Notes: generated by a model not told the origin, from the sequence alone. Positions 31,437 to 40,049 are shown, counted from the first letter of the stretch. The stretch: 40,464 bases of DNA from an uncultured Pelagibacterales bacterium (GCA_913020625.1 CAJVZX010000001.1:1-40464); one strand, 5' to 3'. Numbers and translations are program-made.

Positions 31437-32426
31437 ATGAAAAGTGTTGGCACTTACCCCAGTACAAGATTAAGAAGAAATAGAAAAAGAGATTGGACCA
31501 GAAGATTAGTTCAAGAAAATACATTATCACCAAGCGATTTGATATGGCCCATATTTATTAGAGATGGAAAAAATATAAAAGAACCAATAAAAACAATGCC
31601 TGGAATATATAGGTATTCACTAGATAAAATAGAAAAATTAGTGGAAAAAGCAATCGAACAAAAAATTCCTATGATAGCATTATTCCCAAACACTCCTTTT
31701 TACAAAAAAGATAACAGAGGTTCCGAGGCTCTTAATAGAAATAACTTAATATGTAAAGCTTTAAGACTCATAAAAAAAAATTATAACGAAATTGGAATAA
31801 TGTGCGATGTTGCCTTAGATCCATATACTAAACATGGTCATGACGGAATTATAAATAAAAGTTACGTAGATAACGATGCAACAATAAAAATATTGGTAAA
31901 ACAATCACTTCTTCAGGCTGAAATGGGATGTGATGTAATAGCACCATCAGATATGATGGATGGTAGAATTGGAGAAATAAGAAAAGCTTTGGATAAGAAA
32001 GACTTTAAATTAGTTCAAATACTATCTTATGCAGTAAAGTATGCTTCTAATTTTTATGGACCTTTCAGAGATGCAGTTGGATCAAACAAACTATTAAAAA
32101 GTAATAAAAAAAACTATCAAATGGATTATAAAAACTCTAAAGAAGCTCTTAGAGAGGTCGCTTTGGATATCAAAGAGGGAGCCGACTTTGTAATGGTAAA
32201 ACCAGGAATGCCATATCTAGACATAATAAAATTAATTAAAGATAGTTTTAAGATACCTGTTTTTGCCTATCAGGTTTCTGGAGAGTATAGTTTAATCAGA
32301 AAAGGAATAGATGATAAAATTATTGATGAAAATGCTATTGTTGAAAGTTTAATGTCCTTTAAAAGAGCTGGAGCAAGCGCAATTGTTACGTATTTCGCAG
32401 ATGAAATTGCAAAAAAACTAAGATAA
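31437..32426 (+). CDS. hemB: Delta-aminolevulinic acid dehydratase (porphobilinogen synthase)
   Basis: This 329-aa enzyme condenses two 5-aminolevulinates to porphobilinogen in heme synthesis. The N-terminal arm has PSTRLRRNRK (8-17). CDVALDPYTKHGHDG (123-137) is the metal-loop region in its aspartate form, without the zinc cysteines, as in magnesium/potassium-responsive alphaproteobacterial enzymes. APSDMMDGRIG (169-179) and FYGPFRDA (206-213) follow. The active-site lysines are Lys201 in YAVKYASN and Lys255 in VMVKPGMPY, the latter forming the Schiff base. Length is normal. It is the only plus-strand core gene in this area, divergent from rpiB, and its last 9 bp overlap the end of the DUF2061 gene on the other strand. 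Confidence 0.97.
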   Translation: MKSVGTYPSTRLRRNRKRDWTRRLVQENTLSPSDLIWPIFIRDGKNIKEPIKTMPGIYRYSLDKIEKLVEKAIEQKIPMIALFPNTPFYKKDNRGSEALNRNNLICKALRLIKKNYNEIGIMCDVALDPYTKHGHDGIINKSYVDNDATIKILVKQSLLQAEMGCDVIAPSDMMDGRIGEIRKALDKKDFKLVQILSYAVKYASNFYGPFRDAVGSNKLLKSNKKNYQMDYKNSKEALREVALDIKEGADFVMVKPGMPYLDIIKLIKDSFKIPVFAYQVSGEYSLIRKGIDDKIIDENAIVESLMSFKRAGASAIVTYFADEIAKKLR

Positions 32427-32639
32427 CCACCACCATTTCTTTTTTTTTCCCCATTTAATTTTATTCCAAACTCTCTCATGGAAATAATAGATGAACATTT
32501 TAGTAATAACTTCTATTCCGGCAATTGATCCTCCCATCTTCCAATTGCCAGTAATTACCCAAGCAATTACAAAAGTATCTAATGATGCTGCGATTCTCCA
32601 AGTAATTGTTTTTAATAAAGACCTTTTAAAAAGTTCCAT
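32418..32639 (-). CDS. Small DUF2061 membrane protein
   Basis: This 73-aa protein matches the DUF2061 family. SLLKTITWRIAASLDTFVIA (7-26) is the conserved signature, with the WR-x4-DT pattern. A second hydrophobic stretch, about 34-52, contains GIEVITKMFIYYFHERVWNK, where the YxHER segment is also typical. Two short membrane helices are likely. The tail is basic and Trp-rich. The function of the family is unknown; in some bacteria its genes lie next to sulfate-assimilation or CysQ-type genes, which are not present here. It begins 5 bp after the recO stop, ending the long minus-strand operon, and its end overlaps hemB by 9 bp. Confidence 0.82.
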   Translation of the reverse strand: MELFKRSLLKTITWRIAASLDTFVIAWVITGNWKMGGSIAGIEVITKMFIYYFHERVWNKIKWGKKKKWWWLS

Positions 32640-32644
32640 GGTTG

Positions 32645-33316
32645 TTAAATATAATATTTTTCTAAAATATTTCTTGAAATAGGAAAACTAAGATGATTTG
32701 GCAAAACAAAATTTTCTAAAATAATGTTTTTGTTAAATTGCAACGCCTCTTTAGTGTCTTTTTTTGAAAATTTGATTACATTCTGCTTTAGGTAAAAATT
32801 TGGAATTTTGAAATATTTGCCATTTATTTCAATAGTTACGTTTGCTGCATTTGTATTTTTCTTATTATTATTAAAATCTATTTCATAACCTAATTCTTTA
32901 ATCAAAAATAATTCCCAATAAATATAACGATTTATCCAATTGGCAGAATTAAAAAAATTTAGCATTTTCTCAAATGAACTATAAATTTTTGTATTAATTT
33001 GTCTTTCGGGTAATAGAATTTTTAGAAATGTACATGCTGATAATAAACAAATGGTTTTTCTTTTATCGTCAAAAAAAGATGGAGATATTGCTTTAAAAAG
33101 TTCTGTATTAAAATATCCTATTTTGTTTTCATTTTTCGACTTAAAATTTAATAATAATTTATTTCCTACTTGAAAAAATCTCTTTTGCTTTCTTGAAGAC
33201 CCTCCATATACTATTCCAGAGCACTTTCCGTGTCTTAAAGTAAAAGTTTCAATGATAATTGAATTTTCGTTAAAATTATTTTTGGATAATAAATAACCTT
33301 CGTCATGCCAATGCAT
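32645..33316 (-). CDS. recO: DNA repair protein RecO
   Basis: This 223-aa protein is RecO, which works with RecR to load RecA on SSB-coated DNA. The N-terminal OB fold starts MHWHDEGYLLSKNNFNENSI, corresponding to the MEWxDEGxVL start of alphaproteobacterial RecO. LRHGKCSGIVYGGSSRKQKR (28-47) corresponds to the HGRxxGLVRGGxSRRxR segment. The C-terminal helical part is less conserved, with FLIKELGYEIDF (corresponding to LLxxLGFGLDL) clearly visible. It lacks zinc cysteines, as is common in Gram-negative RecO. It starts 2 bp after the rnc stop. The era gene that normally separates rnc and recO is absent. Confidence 0.88.
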   Translation of the reverse strand: MHWHDEGYLLSKNNFNENSIIIETFTLRHGKCSGIVYGGSSRKQKRFFQVGNKLLLNFKSKNENKIGYFNTELFKAISPSFFDDKRKTICLLSACTFLKILLPERQINTKIYSSFEKMLNFFNSANWINRYIYWELFLIKELGYEIDFNNNKKNTNAANVTIEINGKYFKIPNFYLKQNVIKFSKKDTKEALQFNKNIILENFVLPNHLSFPISRNILEKYYI

Positions 33317-33318
33317 AT

Positions 33319-33987
33319 TTATCTTATATTTAAAGCTTTTATTAGTTTGTCAGCAGCGTCTTGTTCTGCCAGTTTTTTGGATTTTCCAAATCCAATAAAT
33401 TGATTAGCCCCATCAATTAAAACAGAAATCTTAAATGTTGGATTGTGCTTAGGTCCTTTCAAATTTAAAAAACGGTAAACTGGAAGTTTTTTGTAAAGTT
33501 TAAGTGAATATTCCTGTAATTTAGTTTTTGAGTCAAGAATTGTAATATGTGATTTTTTTACTTCTTTATTCCAAAGTCTTAAAACGAATTCTTTAACATA
33601 TTCATATCCTCGATCAAGATAAATGGCGCCAATCAAAGCCTCACATACGTCGCTTAAAATTTTTTCATCTTTTGGTGTAATATTTTTTTTTTGTGGCCCC
33701 ATTATAATAAAATTTTTGATGCCAATTGCCCAAGATATTGAAGCACACGTGTTTCTATTAACTAATTTTGCAAATCTTTTATCTAATATACCCTCTGGTT
33801 CATTTGGATATAAATCAAATAATTTCCTTGCAAAAATTAGGGCTATTACCCTATCGCCCAAAAATTCTAATTTCTCATTATTTATTTCTTTGTTCGCGCT
33901 TTTATGTGTTAGTGCTGTAGTAATTAGAAATTTATTTTTTATTTTAATTTTCAATCTCTTTTCAATTTTAGCTATGTTCAATCTCAT
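33319..33987 (-). CDS. rnc: Ribonuclease III
   Basis: This 222-aa enzyme cuts double-stranded RNA in rRNA and mRNA processing. EKLEFLGDRVIALIFARKLF (38-57) contains the catalytic signature, and SDVCEALIGAIYLDRGYEYV (about 111-130) contains the second set of acidic residues. The double-stranded RNA binding domain occupies about 150-222, with TKLQEYSLKLYKKLPVYRFL and the closing GKSKKLAEQDAADKLIKAL. Both domains are complete. The start overlaps lepB by 4 bp. lepB-rnc-era-recO is the usual bacterial block, and this copy lacks era. Confidence 0.97.
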   Translation of the reverse strand: MRLNIAKIEKRLKIKIKNKFLITTALTHKSANKEINNEKLEFLGDRVIALIFARKLFDLYPNEPEGILDKRFAKLVNRNTCASISWAIGIKNFIIMGPQKKNITPKDEKILSDVCEALIGAIYLDRGYEYVKEFVLRLWNKEVKKSHITILDSKTKLQEYSLKLYKKLPVYRFLNLKGPKHNPTFKISVLIDGANQFIGFGKSKKLAEQDAADKLIKALNIR

Positions 33988-34715
33988 TGTATTTTTTTAA
34001 AAAAACGTTCAATTCGTAAACTTTTATTCCATTTCCAAAATTTAATAAAGCCACCTTTTTGCTTATCGTTAGAGAAAAAAATTAAACTAGCCCTACCGAC
34101 AAGATTATTAAAATGAACATAACCAACGCTACCTAAAAAACGGCTATCCTTTGAACAATCTCTATTATCTCCCATAAAAAAATAATGATTACTTGGCACT
34201 ATAAATTTATCTGTATTTAGCATTGTTCCCTCCTTTCTATAAACGGCCAAATATTTTTTATTATTTGGAAGCGTTTCTTCATATGCGTTAACATTTATTA
34301 TTTTATTACCACAATAAATTTTTTCAGTATTATTAATTTTTATGCGTTGAATTTTTTTGTCATTCAAATAAAAATCACCGTCAATAATTTGGAAAGTGTC
34401 TCCAGGAAGTCCGATTAATCTTTTTATATAATCGGTCCTGTTATCAGCCGGAGTTTTAAAAACTATTATATCGCCTCTTACGGGAGTCTTGCTAAAATAT
34501 CTATTGTTTGAAAAATTTGGACTGAAAGGCAAGGAATGACGACTGTATCCATACGAATATTTAGAAACAAACAGTCTATCACCAACCAACAGATTTGGTT
34601 CCATTGAAGATGAAGGTATGTAAAATGGCTGAAAAAGAAAACTTCTAATAATCAAAGCGATTATTAGTGCATAAAAAATTGTTTTTATATTTTCTATAAT
34701 TTTTTTTTGCATCAA
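33984..34715 (-). CDS. lepB: Signal peptidase I
   Basis: This 243-aa membrane protease removes signal peptides from exported proteins. One N-terminal membrane helix (about 10-30) is followed by PFYIPSSSMEPNLLVGDRLF (30-49), in which Ser37 of the SMEP motif is the nucleophile. Lys99 in DYIKRLIGLPGD (95-106) is the general base. GDIIVF and the late MGDNRDCSKDSRFLGSVGYV block complete boxes D and E. The basic C-terminal tail is short. It overlaps acpS and rnc by 4 bp each. Confidence 0.97.
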   Translation of the reverse strand: MMQKKIIENIKTIFYALIIALIIRSFLFQPFYIPSSSMEPNLLVGDRLFVSKYSYGYSRHSLPFSPNFSNNRYFSKTPVRGDIIVFKTPADNRTDYIKRLIGLPGDTFQIIDGDFYLNDKKIQRIKINNTEKIYCGNKIINVNAYEETLPNNKKYLAVYRKEGTMLNTDKFIVPSNHYFFMGDNRDCSKDSRFLGSVGYVHFNNLVGRASLIFFSNDKQKGGFIKFWKWNKSLRIERFFKKIQ

Positions 34716-35104
34716 TTATAAGAAATTACGACAGTAGCTTGAGCCCAAGGTTTATCATCAGAAATAGACAAAAATATGTTATATTTTCTTTTTTTAATTT
34801 TAAGCTTAAGATATTTATCGACTGGTCCTATTAGTTTAATAGATGGCTTTCCGTAATGATCATTAAGCACTTCGATATTTTTAAATTTTATATTTTTTCT
34901 TATGCCGGTGCCCAGAGCCTTACTTAAAGCTTCTTTGGCAGCAAATCTTTTTGCATAAAATGCGCTTGGATTCTTTTTTCTTTCACAGTAAGCAATTTCA
35001 TTTTTTGAAAAAATATTTTCTTTAAATTTGTTGCCATAAATCTTTAAAGATTTTTCAACTCTTTTAATGTTTATTATATCTGTTCCAATGCCAAAAATTT
35101 TCAT
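34712..35104 (-). CDS. acpS: Holo-acyl-carrier-protein synthase
   Basis: This 130-aa enzyme attaches the phosphopantetheine arm of CoA to acyl carrier protein. IFGIGTDIINIKRVEKSL (3-20) holds the Mg-binding Asp8. RFAAKEALSKALGTGI (53-68) holds the FAxKEAxxKALG motif with its Glu. The ending VFLSISDDKPWAQATVV-type stretch (IFLSISDDKPWAQATVV) is the conserved LSISHExxxAxAxV block, with Asp where His is most common. It lies 1 bp after pdxJ and overlaps lepB by 4 bp; pdxJ-acpS-lepB is a standard proteobacterial order. Confidence 0.96.
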   Translation of the reverse strand: MKIFGIGTDIINIKRVEKSLKIYGNKFKENIFSKNEIAYCERKKNPSAFYAKRFAAKEALSKALGTGIRKNIKFKNIEVLNDHYGKPSIKLIGPVDKYLKLKIKKRKYNIFLSISDDKPWAQATVVISYN

Positions 35105-35105
35105 T

Positions 35106-35831
35106 TTATTTATTTATGATTTTTCTAAATCTTTTAATTGATTTAGTCATACCCACAAACAAAGATTCCGAGATGATAAAATGACCAATATTTAATTCGG
35201 AAATACTTTTAATTTTTGCTACATGATGCGCCGATTTATAAGTTAAACCATGTCCAGCATGTACTTCTAATCCTAGTTGCTTCGCGTAAATTGCGGATTT
35301 TTTTAAATTCATAAGTGATAAATTAATTCTATTATTTTTATGAAATAAATTACTAAATTTACCTGTGTGAAGTTCGACACAATTAGCTCCTAATATTTTC
35401 GATAATCTTATATCTGAAACTTGTGGCTCTACAAATAAGCTTACCCTAATTTTCCTTTTTTTTAATTCATTAATTATTCTTTTTAGGTTTTTTTTATTTT
35501 TTTTAACGTTCAAACCGCCTTCTGTTGTAATTTCCTTTCTTTTTTCTGGAACGATACATACATAATTGGGTTTATTCTTAATCGCTATATTTAACATCTC
35601 CTTAGTTGGTGCCATTTCTAAATTTAATGGAATTTTAAGCTTTTTTTTTATTTTTTTTAAATCGCTATCTTTAATATGTCTTCTATCTTCCCTTAAATGT
35701 ATTGTAATTGAATCTGCTCCACTTTTTTGCGCCAATATGGCCGCCCTAAGAGGATCGGGATATGATTCACCGCGAGCATTTCTAACAGTGGCAACGTGAT
35801 CAATGTTTACGCCAAGTCTAATTTTATTCAT
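35106..35831 (-). CDS. pdxJ: Pyridoxine 5'-phosphate synthase
   Basis: This 241-aa TIM-barrel enzyme makes pyridoxine 5'-phosphate from deoxyxylulose 5-phosphate and aminoacetone phosphate. RLGVNIDHVATVRNARGESY (5-24) is the signature start. ADSITIHLREDRRHI (35-49) holds the conserved histidine and arginine region. EMAPTKEML, ELHTGKFSNLF and GLEVHAGHGLTYKSA follow, then the phosphate-binding ELNIGHFIISESLF. Length is normal. It overlaps pyrE by 4 bp and is followed by acpS after one base. The PLP enzymes in this window (glyA and the glycan aminotransferase) depend on its product. Confidence 0.97.
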   Translation of the reverse strand: MNKIRLGVNIDHVATVRNARGESYPDPLRAAILAQKSGADSITIHLREDRRHIKDSDLKKIKKKLKIPLNLEMAPTKEMLNIAIKNKPNYVCIVPEKRKEITTEGGLNVKKNKKNLKRIINELKKRKIRVSLFVEPQVSDIRLSKILGANCVELHTGKFSNLFHKNNRINLSLMNLKKSAIYAKQLGLEVHAGHGLTYKSAHHVAKIKSISELNIGHFIISESLFVGMTKSIKRFRKIINK

Positions 35832-36415
35832 TCGGCTAAATTCCGACTGCCTGGTTTTACAGCAGTAATTTTTTTTAAATCATTGGGTAAATCATTTTCA
35901 TCATAAACCGGTATATTAATTTTAATTTGGGAAATGATTCTATCTTTAATTAGAAGTTCATTATTAGATCTGTCTATAATACATGCGTATCCTATTAATC
36001 TGGCTTCATTCTCAATTACTATTTTGGAGCATTCTAAAGCAGATTTGCCAGTAGTAACTACATCTTCGACAACAAGAACCTTGCTGTCTTTTGGTATAGA
36101 AAAACCTCTTCTTAAACTTAATTTATCTTCTACTCGTTCAGCAAAAATAGTTTGTGCATTTAAATGTTTGCCTATTACATAACCGACCACAATTCCACCT
36201 ATAGCAGGTGATAAGACAATATCAATTTTACCAAAATTACTTTTAATCTTTTCGACTAATGAAACACATACAATTTCAGCCTTCTTGGGGAGGCTTAACA
36301 ATTTAGCACATTGAACATATCGATTGCTGTGTAGACCCGACGAAAGTATAAAATGACCTTCAAGTAATGCTTCGGTTTCTTTTAAAATTCTTAAAGATTC
36401 GCTGTAAGAAAGCAT
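35828..36415 (-). CDS. pyrE: Orotate phosphoribosyltransferase
   Basis: This 195-aa enzyme converts orotate and PRPP to orotidylate in pyrimidine synthesis. EALLEGHFILSSGLHSNRYV (15-34) is the N-terminal PRPP and orotate contact region. VLSPAIGGIVVGY, FAERVEDKLSLRRGF and the PRPP loop VLVVEDVVTTGKSALEC are intact. It is the roughly 190-aa form found in alphaproteobacteria. The start overlaps the end of the rsh gene by 56 bp. No later Met precedes the conserved region, so the overlap is probably real and implies coupled translation. It overlaps pdxJ by 4 bp. Confidence 0.95.
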   Translation of the reverse strand: MLSYSESLRILKETEALLEGHFILSSGLHSNRYVQCAKLLSLPKKAEIVCVSLVEKIKSNFGKIDIVLSPAIGGIVVGYVIGKHLNAQTIFAERVEDKLSLRRGFSIPKDSKVLVVEDVVTTGKSALECSKIVIENEARLIGYACIIDRSNNELLIKDRIISQIKINIPVYDENDLPNDLKKITAVKPGSRNLAE

Positions 36416-38114
36416 CCTTCTTCCTGTGTCTTATAATTTTAAATTTATAGTCTTTTAATTTAAGTTCACTTATTAAATTTCTATAATTTTTTAAATCATT
36501 AATCTGTATATCAAAAATAAATTCTAAATAATCATTCTTTTTTGATATGATTTCCATATTTGCTATATTGTTTTCATGAAATCCAATTAAACTGCTTACT
36601 TCACCTAATTTTCCAGGTATGTCGGGTATTTTTATGCATAAACTACTAACATATTTTTTATCAGTTTTTTGATAAATATTTTTTTTGATTTGCCAAAATC
36701 TTCTTATAGAGGCTCGAGCTTTTCCTGTTTTGGCATATGATATCCAATTTAAAGATGGTGAAGCATTTTTTGAACCTATAATTTTAACCAAGTCACCATT
36801 TTTTAATGCAGATTGTAATGGTGAGCCTCTTCCGTTAATTTCACATGAAGTTAAAGTGTCACCAATTCTTGTATGTACTGCATAAGCAAAGTCTATGGGT
36901 GTTGCGCCTTTTGGCAATTTGATAACTTCACCTTTTGGGGTAAAACAAAAAACATTATCATGAAACATTTGTAATTTTGTATATTCTAAATAATGTTCTG
37001 GATTTGAATCTTTTTCCATAATTTCCACAAGGTCTCTTAGCCAATCATATTCTTTTAGTGCCAAGTGACTAACTTTTTCTGATGATTTATATATCCAATG
37101 AGAAGCAATTCCTCTTTCGGCAAATTCATGCATTTGATAAGTACGAATTTGTATTTCTACCCTCTCTTTATTTGGTCCTATTACAGCTGTATGTATTGAT
37201 TTATAATTATTGATTTTTGGTGTTGATATGTAATCTTTAAACCCCCCAGGTATTGTAGACCAATTACTGTGAAATAAGCCAAGGACTTTGTAACAAGTTT
37301 CAATATCATCAACTATAATACGGAAACCAATGATGTCGGTAAGTTGTTCAAGAGATACTCTTTTTGTTTGCATTTTTTTCCAAATTGAAAAAGGGGTTTT
37401 TTCACGTCCAACTATTTTTGCAATTATCCCACTTTTTTTTAAAACTTTATTAAAACCTTTTGATATTTCTTTGAAATTATTTTCCCTATTTTTTTTGTTT
37501 ATTAAAAGTCTTTCTACTACAAGATTTCTTGCTTCAGGATTTAATTTTTGAAAAGATAAATCTTCTAACTCATCTCTTATATAATTCATTCCCATTCTGT
37601 CAGAAAGTGGTGCATATATTTCCATCGTCTCCCTGGCAATTCTTTCTCTTCTATTTTCATCAGAAACAGAATCTAGGGTTCTCATATTATGAAGTCGATC
37701 TGCGAGCTTAACAATTAAAACTCTTATATCTTTTGAAGTGGCAAGAATAAGTTTTCTAATATTTTCTGCTTTAGAATTTTCAATGATTCTGTCTTCTAGT
37801 GCAGAAATTTTTGTAACTCCATCCACTAAATCTGCTACTTCTTTTCCAAATTCTTTCTCAACTGCTTTATATGTAGCATTAGTATCCTCTATAGTGTCAT
37901 GAAGTAACCCGGTGGCAATAGTAGCACTATCAAGCTTCAAGTCGGTCAATATATCAGCCACAGCAATCGGGTGGGTTAAATAGGGGTCGCCAGAATCCCT
38001 TTTTTGATTTTTGTGAGCATTTAGAGCGAAAGTATAAGCCTTAGATAAAGTTTCGAGATTTAAAAATTTGTTATAATTTTTTATTTTTTTTATTAAATCT
38101 TCTTGATTGAGCAT
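36360..38114 (-). CDS. Bifunctional (p)ppGpp synthetase/hydrolase (RSH/SpoT), shortened C-terminus
   Basis: This 584-aa stringent-response enzyme makes and degrades ppGpp. The hydrolase HD domain shows THPIAVADIL (47-56), LLHDTIEDT with His72-Asp73 (70-78) and KLADRLHNMRTL (136-147). The synthetase domain shows VGREKTPFSIWKKMQTK (235-251) and GFRIIVDD (263-270). The RVEIQIRTYQMHEFAE block (318-333) holds its catalytic Glu. Both sets look intact, so the protein should be bifunctional. A TGS domain (388-450) and an ACT domain (492-560) follow. Only about 40 residues separate them, whereas the family's usual 700-750 aa include a helical and zinc-finger region there. Its end overlaps pyrE by 56 bp. 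The symbol could be rsh, spoT or relA; rpoZ is not adjacent. Confidence 0.95.
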   Translation of the reverse strand: MLNQEDLIKKIKNYNKFLNLETLSKAYTFALNAHKNQKRDSGDPYLTHPIAVADILTDLKLDSATIATGLLHDTIEDTNATYKAVEKEFGKEVADLVDGVTKISALEDRIIENSKAENIRKLILATSKDIRVLIVKLADRLHNMRTLDSVSDENRRERIARETMEIYAPLSDRMGMNYIRDELEDLSFQKLNPEARNLVVERLLINKKNRENNFKEISKGFNKVLKKSGIIAKIVGREKTPFSIWKKMQTKRVSLEQLTDIIGFRIIVDDIETCYKVLGLFHSNWSTIPGGFKDYISTPKINNYKSIHTAVIGPNKERVEIQIRTYQMHEFAERGIASHWIYKSSEKVSHLALKEYDWLRDLVEIMEKDSNPEHYLEYTKLQMFHDNVFCFTPKGEVIKLPKGATPIDFAYAVHTRIGDTLTSCEINGRGSPLQSALKNGDLVKIIGSKNASPSLNWISYAKTGKARASIRRFWQIKKNIYQKTDKKYVSSLCIKIPDIPGKLGEVSSLIGFHENNIANMEIISKKNDYLEFIFDIQINDLKNYRNLISELKLKDYKFKIIRHRKKDAFLQRIFKNFKRNRSIT

Positions 38115-38126
38115 TTTTTGATTATA

Positions 38127-38639
38127 TCAATTTTTATTTATCTTTAATATAGATTTTCTGTCTTCTTCATTAAGTTTATTAATTAATACACTTAGAATTT
38201 CTTTAGTTTTAGGATGTTTCCAATTAGGCAATATTTCTTGTAAAGGATATAAAACAAAATTTCTTGAAACAAGGCTTTTATGAGGTATCTCTAAATAAAA
38301 ATTATTATTTTTAATTTTTATTATCTGATCTTTATAATCAATAATATCAATATCACACGTTCTAGGATCATTTTTATTTTTTCTTATTCTTTCTAATTTT
38401 TTCTCAATATCAATTATAATTGTCATCAAATTTACTGGGGATAAACTAGTTTTGATTGAAATAACCATATTAGCGAATTTAGGTTTACTTTTATCAGGAT
38501 AGGAAGGAGTTTCGTAAAAACTAGACTTTTTATTCAATAAAATATCCCTATCTTCAAGAAGAGAGATTGCATATTTTAAATTTTCAAATTTATCCCCGTA
38601 TTTAGAGGGCAAATTAGATCCTAATGAAAGAATAACCAT
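38127..38639 (-). CDS. folK: 2-amino-4-hydroxy-6-hydroxymethyldihydropteridine pyrophosphokinase
   Basis: This 170-aa enzyme transfers pyrophosphate from ATP to the pterin precursor of folate. VILSLGSNLPSKYGDKFENL (2-21) is the conserved start. SSFYETPSYPDKSKPKFANM corresponds to the SxxYxTxPxGxxxQpxFxNxv block. RTCDIDIIDY (about 92-101) holds the metal-binding DxD. PHKSLVSRNFVLYPL is the final conserved segment (PHPxxxxRxFVLxPL). All parts are present. It lies between smpB (6 bp) and rsh (12 bp). Folate supplies both GlyA and the sugar formyltransferase. Confidence 0.95.
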   Translation of the reverse strand: MVILSLGSNLPSKYGDKFENLKYAISLLEDRDILLNKKSSFYETPSYPDKSKPKFANMVISIKTSLSPVNLMTIIIDIEKKLERIRKNKNDPRTCDIDIIDYKDQIIKIKNNNFYLEIPHKSLVSRNFVLYPLQEILPNWKHPKTKEILSVLINKLNEEDRKSILKINKN

Positions 38640-38645
38640 ATTTGA

Positions 38646-39116
38646 TTAACTGCTTTTTCTGAAGTATCTTGCTTTTTCTCTATTCCAATCTCTTTTCTTT
38701 ATAGTCTGTCTTTTATCATGGTGTTTTTTACCTTTAGCTACTGCAATTTCTATTTTAGCTTTCCCTTTTTTAAAATATAACTTTGTCGGAATTAACGTAA
38801 ATCCTTCTTGATTAACTCTTCCGATAAGCTTTTTAATTTCACGACTATTTAGTAGTAGTTTTCTATTTCTTCTGGGATCATGATTGTTATAACTAGATTC
38901 TTTATAAGAAGGAATGTGAGAATTAAGTAAAAATATTTCACCAGCATTATCTATTGCGTATGATTCTGAAATATTAGCCTTTCCTTCTCTTAGTGATTTT
39001 ACTTCGGAACCTTTGAGCACTATTCCCGCTTCGTAAAATTCATTAAAAAAATAGTTAAATCTTGCTTTTCTATTATTAGAAATTATTTTTAAACCATTTT
39101 TGGTTCTTTGTTTCAT
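38646..39116 (-). CDS. smpB: SsrA-binding protein SmpB
   Basis: This 156-aa RNA-binding protein carries tmRNA to stalled ribosomes in trans-translation. NRKARFNYFFNEFYEAGIVL (15-34) is the standard start. GSEVKSLREGKANISESYA, FLLNSHIPSYKESSYNNHDP and RRNRKLLLNSREIKKL are diagnostic, and KGKAKIEIAVAKGKKHHDKR holds the KxxHDKR motif. The C-terminal tail DWNREKARYFRKSS is complete. It begins 3 bp after dapA. The tmRNA gene itself is not in this window. Confidence 0.97.
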   Translation of the reverse strand: MKQRTKNGLKIISNNRKARFNYFFNEFYEAGIVLKGSEVKSLREGKANISESYAIDNAGEIFLLNSHIPSYKESSYNNHDPRRNRKLLLNSREIKKLIGRVNQEGFTLIPTKLYFKKGKAKIEIAVAKGKKHHDKRQTIKKRDWNREKARYFRKSS

Positions 39117-39119
39117 TAA

Positions 39120-40004
39120 CTAAATTAAGTTTACAAAAGACATTGCAGATTTTACAACTTTTTTTGTATCTTCCGTAATTTTAACCAAAGGCAATCTAAC
39201 CTCTTCTGAACATAAATGTAATAAACTAGCAGCATATTTGACGGGACTTGGACTGCTTTCAATGAACAAAGATTTGTGGAGTGGCATCAATTTATTGTTT
39301 ATTTCATTTGCTTTTGCTAATAAATTGCTATTATTTTTTTCTAATGAAGCTCTTTGAAATTCAGAACAAAGTTTTGCGGCAACATTTGCTGTGACTGAAA
39401 TACAACCAACTCCACCTCGGGAATTAAATTCTAGTGCTGTTCCATCTTCTCCAGATAATTGAATAAAATCAGGACCCATTTTCTTTTTTTGCAAGCCAAC
39501 TCTGTTCAAATCTCCGGTGGCATCTTTTACTCCAATTATATTTTTTAATTCAAAAAGTCTTGCCATCGTATCAACACTCATATCTACAACCGAACGTGAA
39601 GGAATATTATAAATAATTATTGGAATTGAACAGTTGTCATTAATAGCCTTAAAATGTTGATACAAACCTTCTTGTGTTGGTTTATTATAATAAGGAGTAA
39701 CTACTAATGCAGCACTCGCCCCAATATTTTCAGCATATTTTGTTAAAGAAATTGCTTCTTCGGTTGAATTTGATCCGGTGCCTGCAATAACGGGAATTTT
39801 TCCTTTTGATTCCTTTACACATAATTCTATAACTCTTTCGTGTTCTTCATGACTCAATGTGGGCGACTCTCCAGTAGTTCCAGCAGGAACTAGGCCAGAA
39901 GTGCCATTACTTAAATGGTGGTGTATCAGTGAAACATAACAATCTTCATCAAGTTCATTATTTTTGAATGGAGTTATTAAGGCAACAATTGATCCTTTAA
40001 ACAT
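39120..40004 (-). CDS. dapA: 4-hydroxy-tetrahydrodipicolinate synthase
   Basis: This 294-aa enzyme condenses pyruvate with aspartate semialdehyde, opening the lysine and diaminopimelate branch. GSIVALITPFKNNELDE (4-20), VPAGTTGESPTLSHEEH (39-55), VTPYYNKPTQEGLYQHF (102-118), IYNIPSR (131-137) and Lys160 in IIGVKDATGD (156-165) form the conserved active site, with Lys160 making the Schiff base with pyruvate. Length is typical. The gene is first in the long minus-strand operon that runs to 32418. A 45-bp divergent gap separates it from the exported protein at 40050, and a TATAAA lies 5 bases before its ATG. Confidence 0.97.
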   Translation of the reverse strand: MFKGSIVALITPFKNNELDEDCYVSLIHHHLSNGTSGLVPAGTTGESPTLSHEEHERVIELCVKESKGKIPVIAGTGSNSTEEAISLTKYAENIGASAALVVTPYYNKPTQEGLYQHFKAINDNCSIPIIIYNIPSRSVVDMSVDTMARLFELKNIIGVKDATGDLNRVGLQKKKMGPDFIQLSGEDGTALEFNSRGGVGCISVTANVAAKLCSEFQRASLEKNNSNLLAKANEINNKLMPLHKSLFIESSPSPVKYAASLLHLCSEEVRLPLVKITEDTKKVVKSAMSFVNLI

Positions 40005-40049
40005 AAGTCTTTATAACATATTTTAAAAAACATATTCATCTAAAAATTT

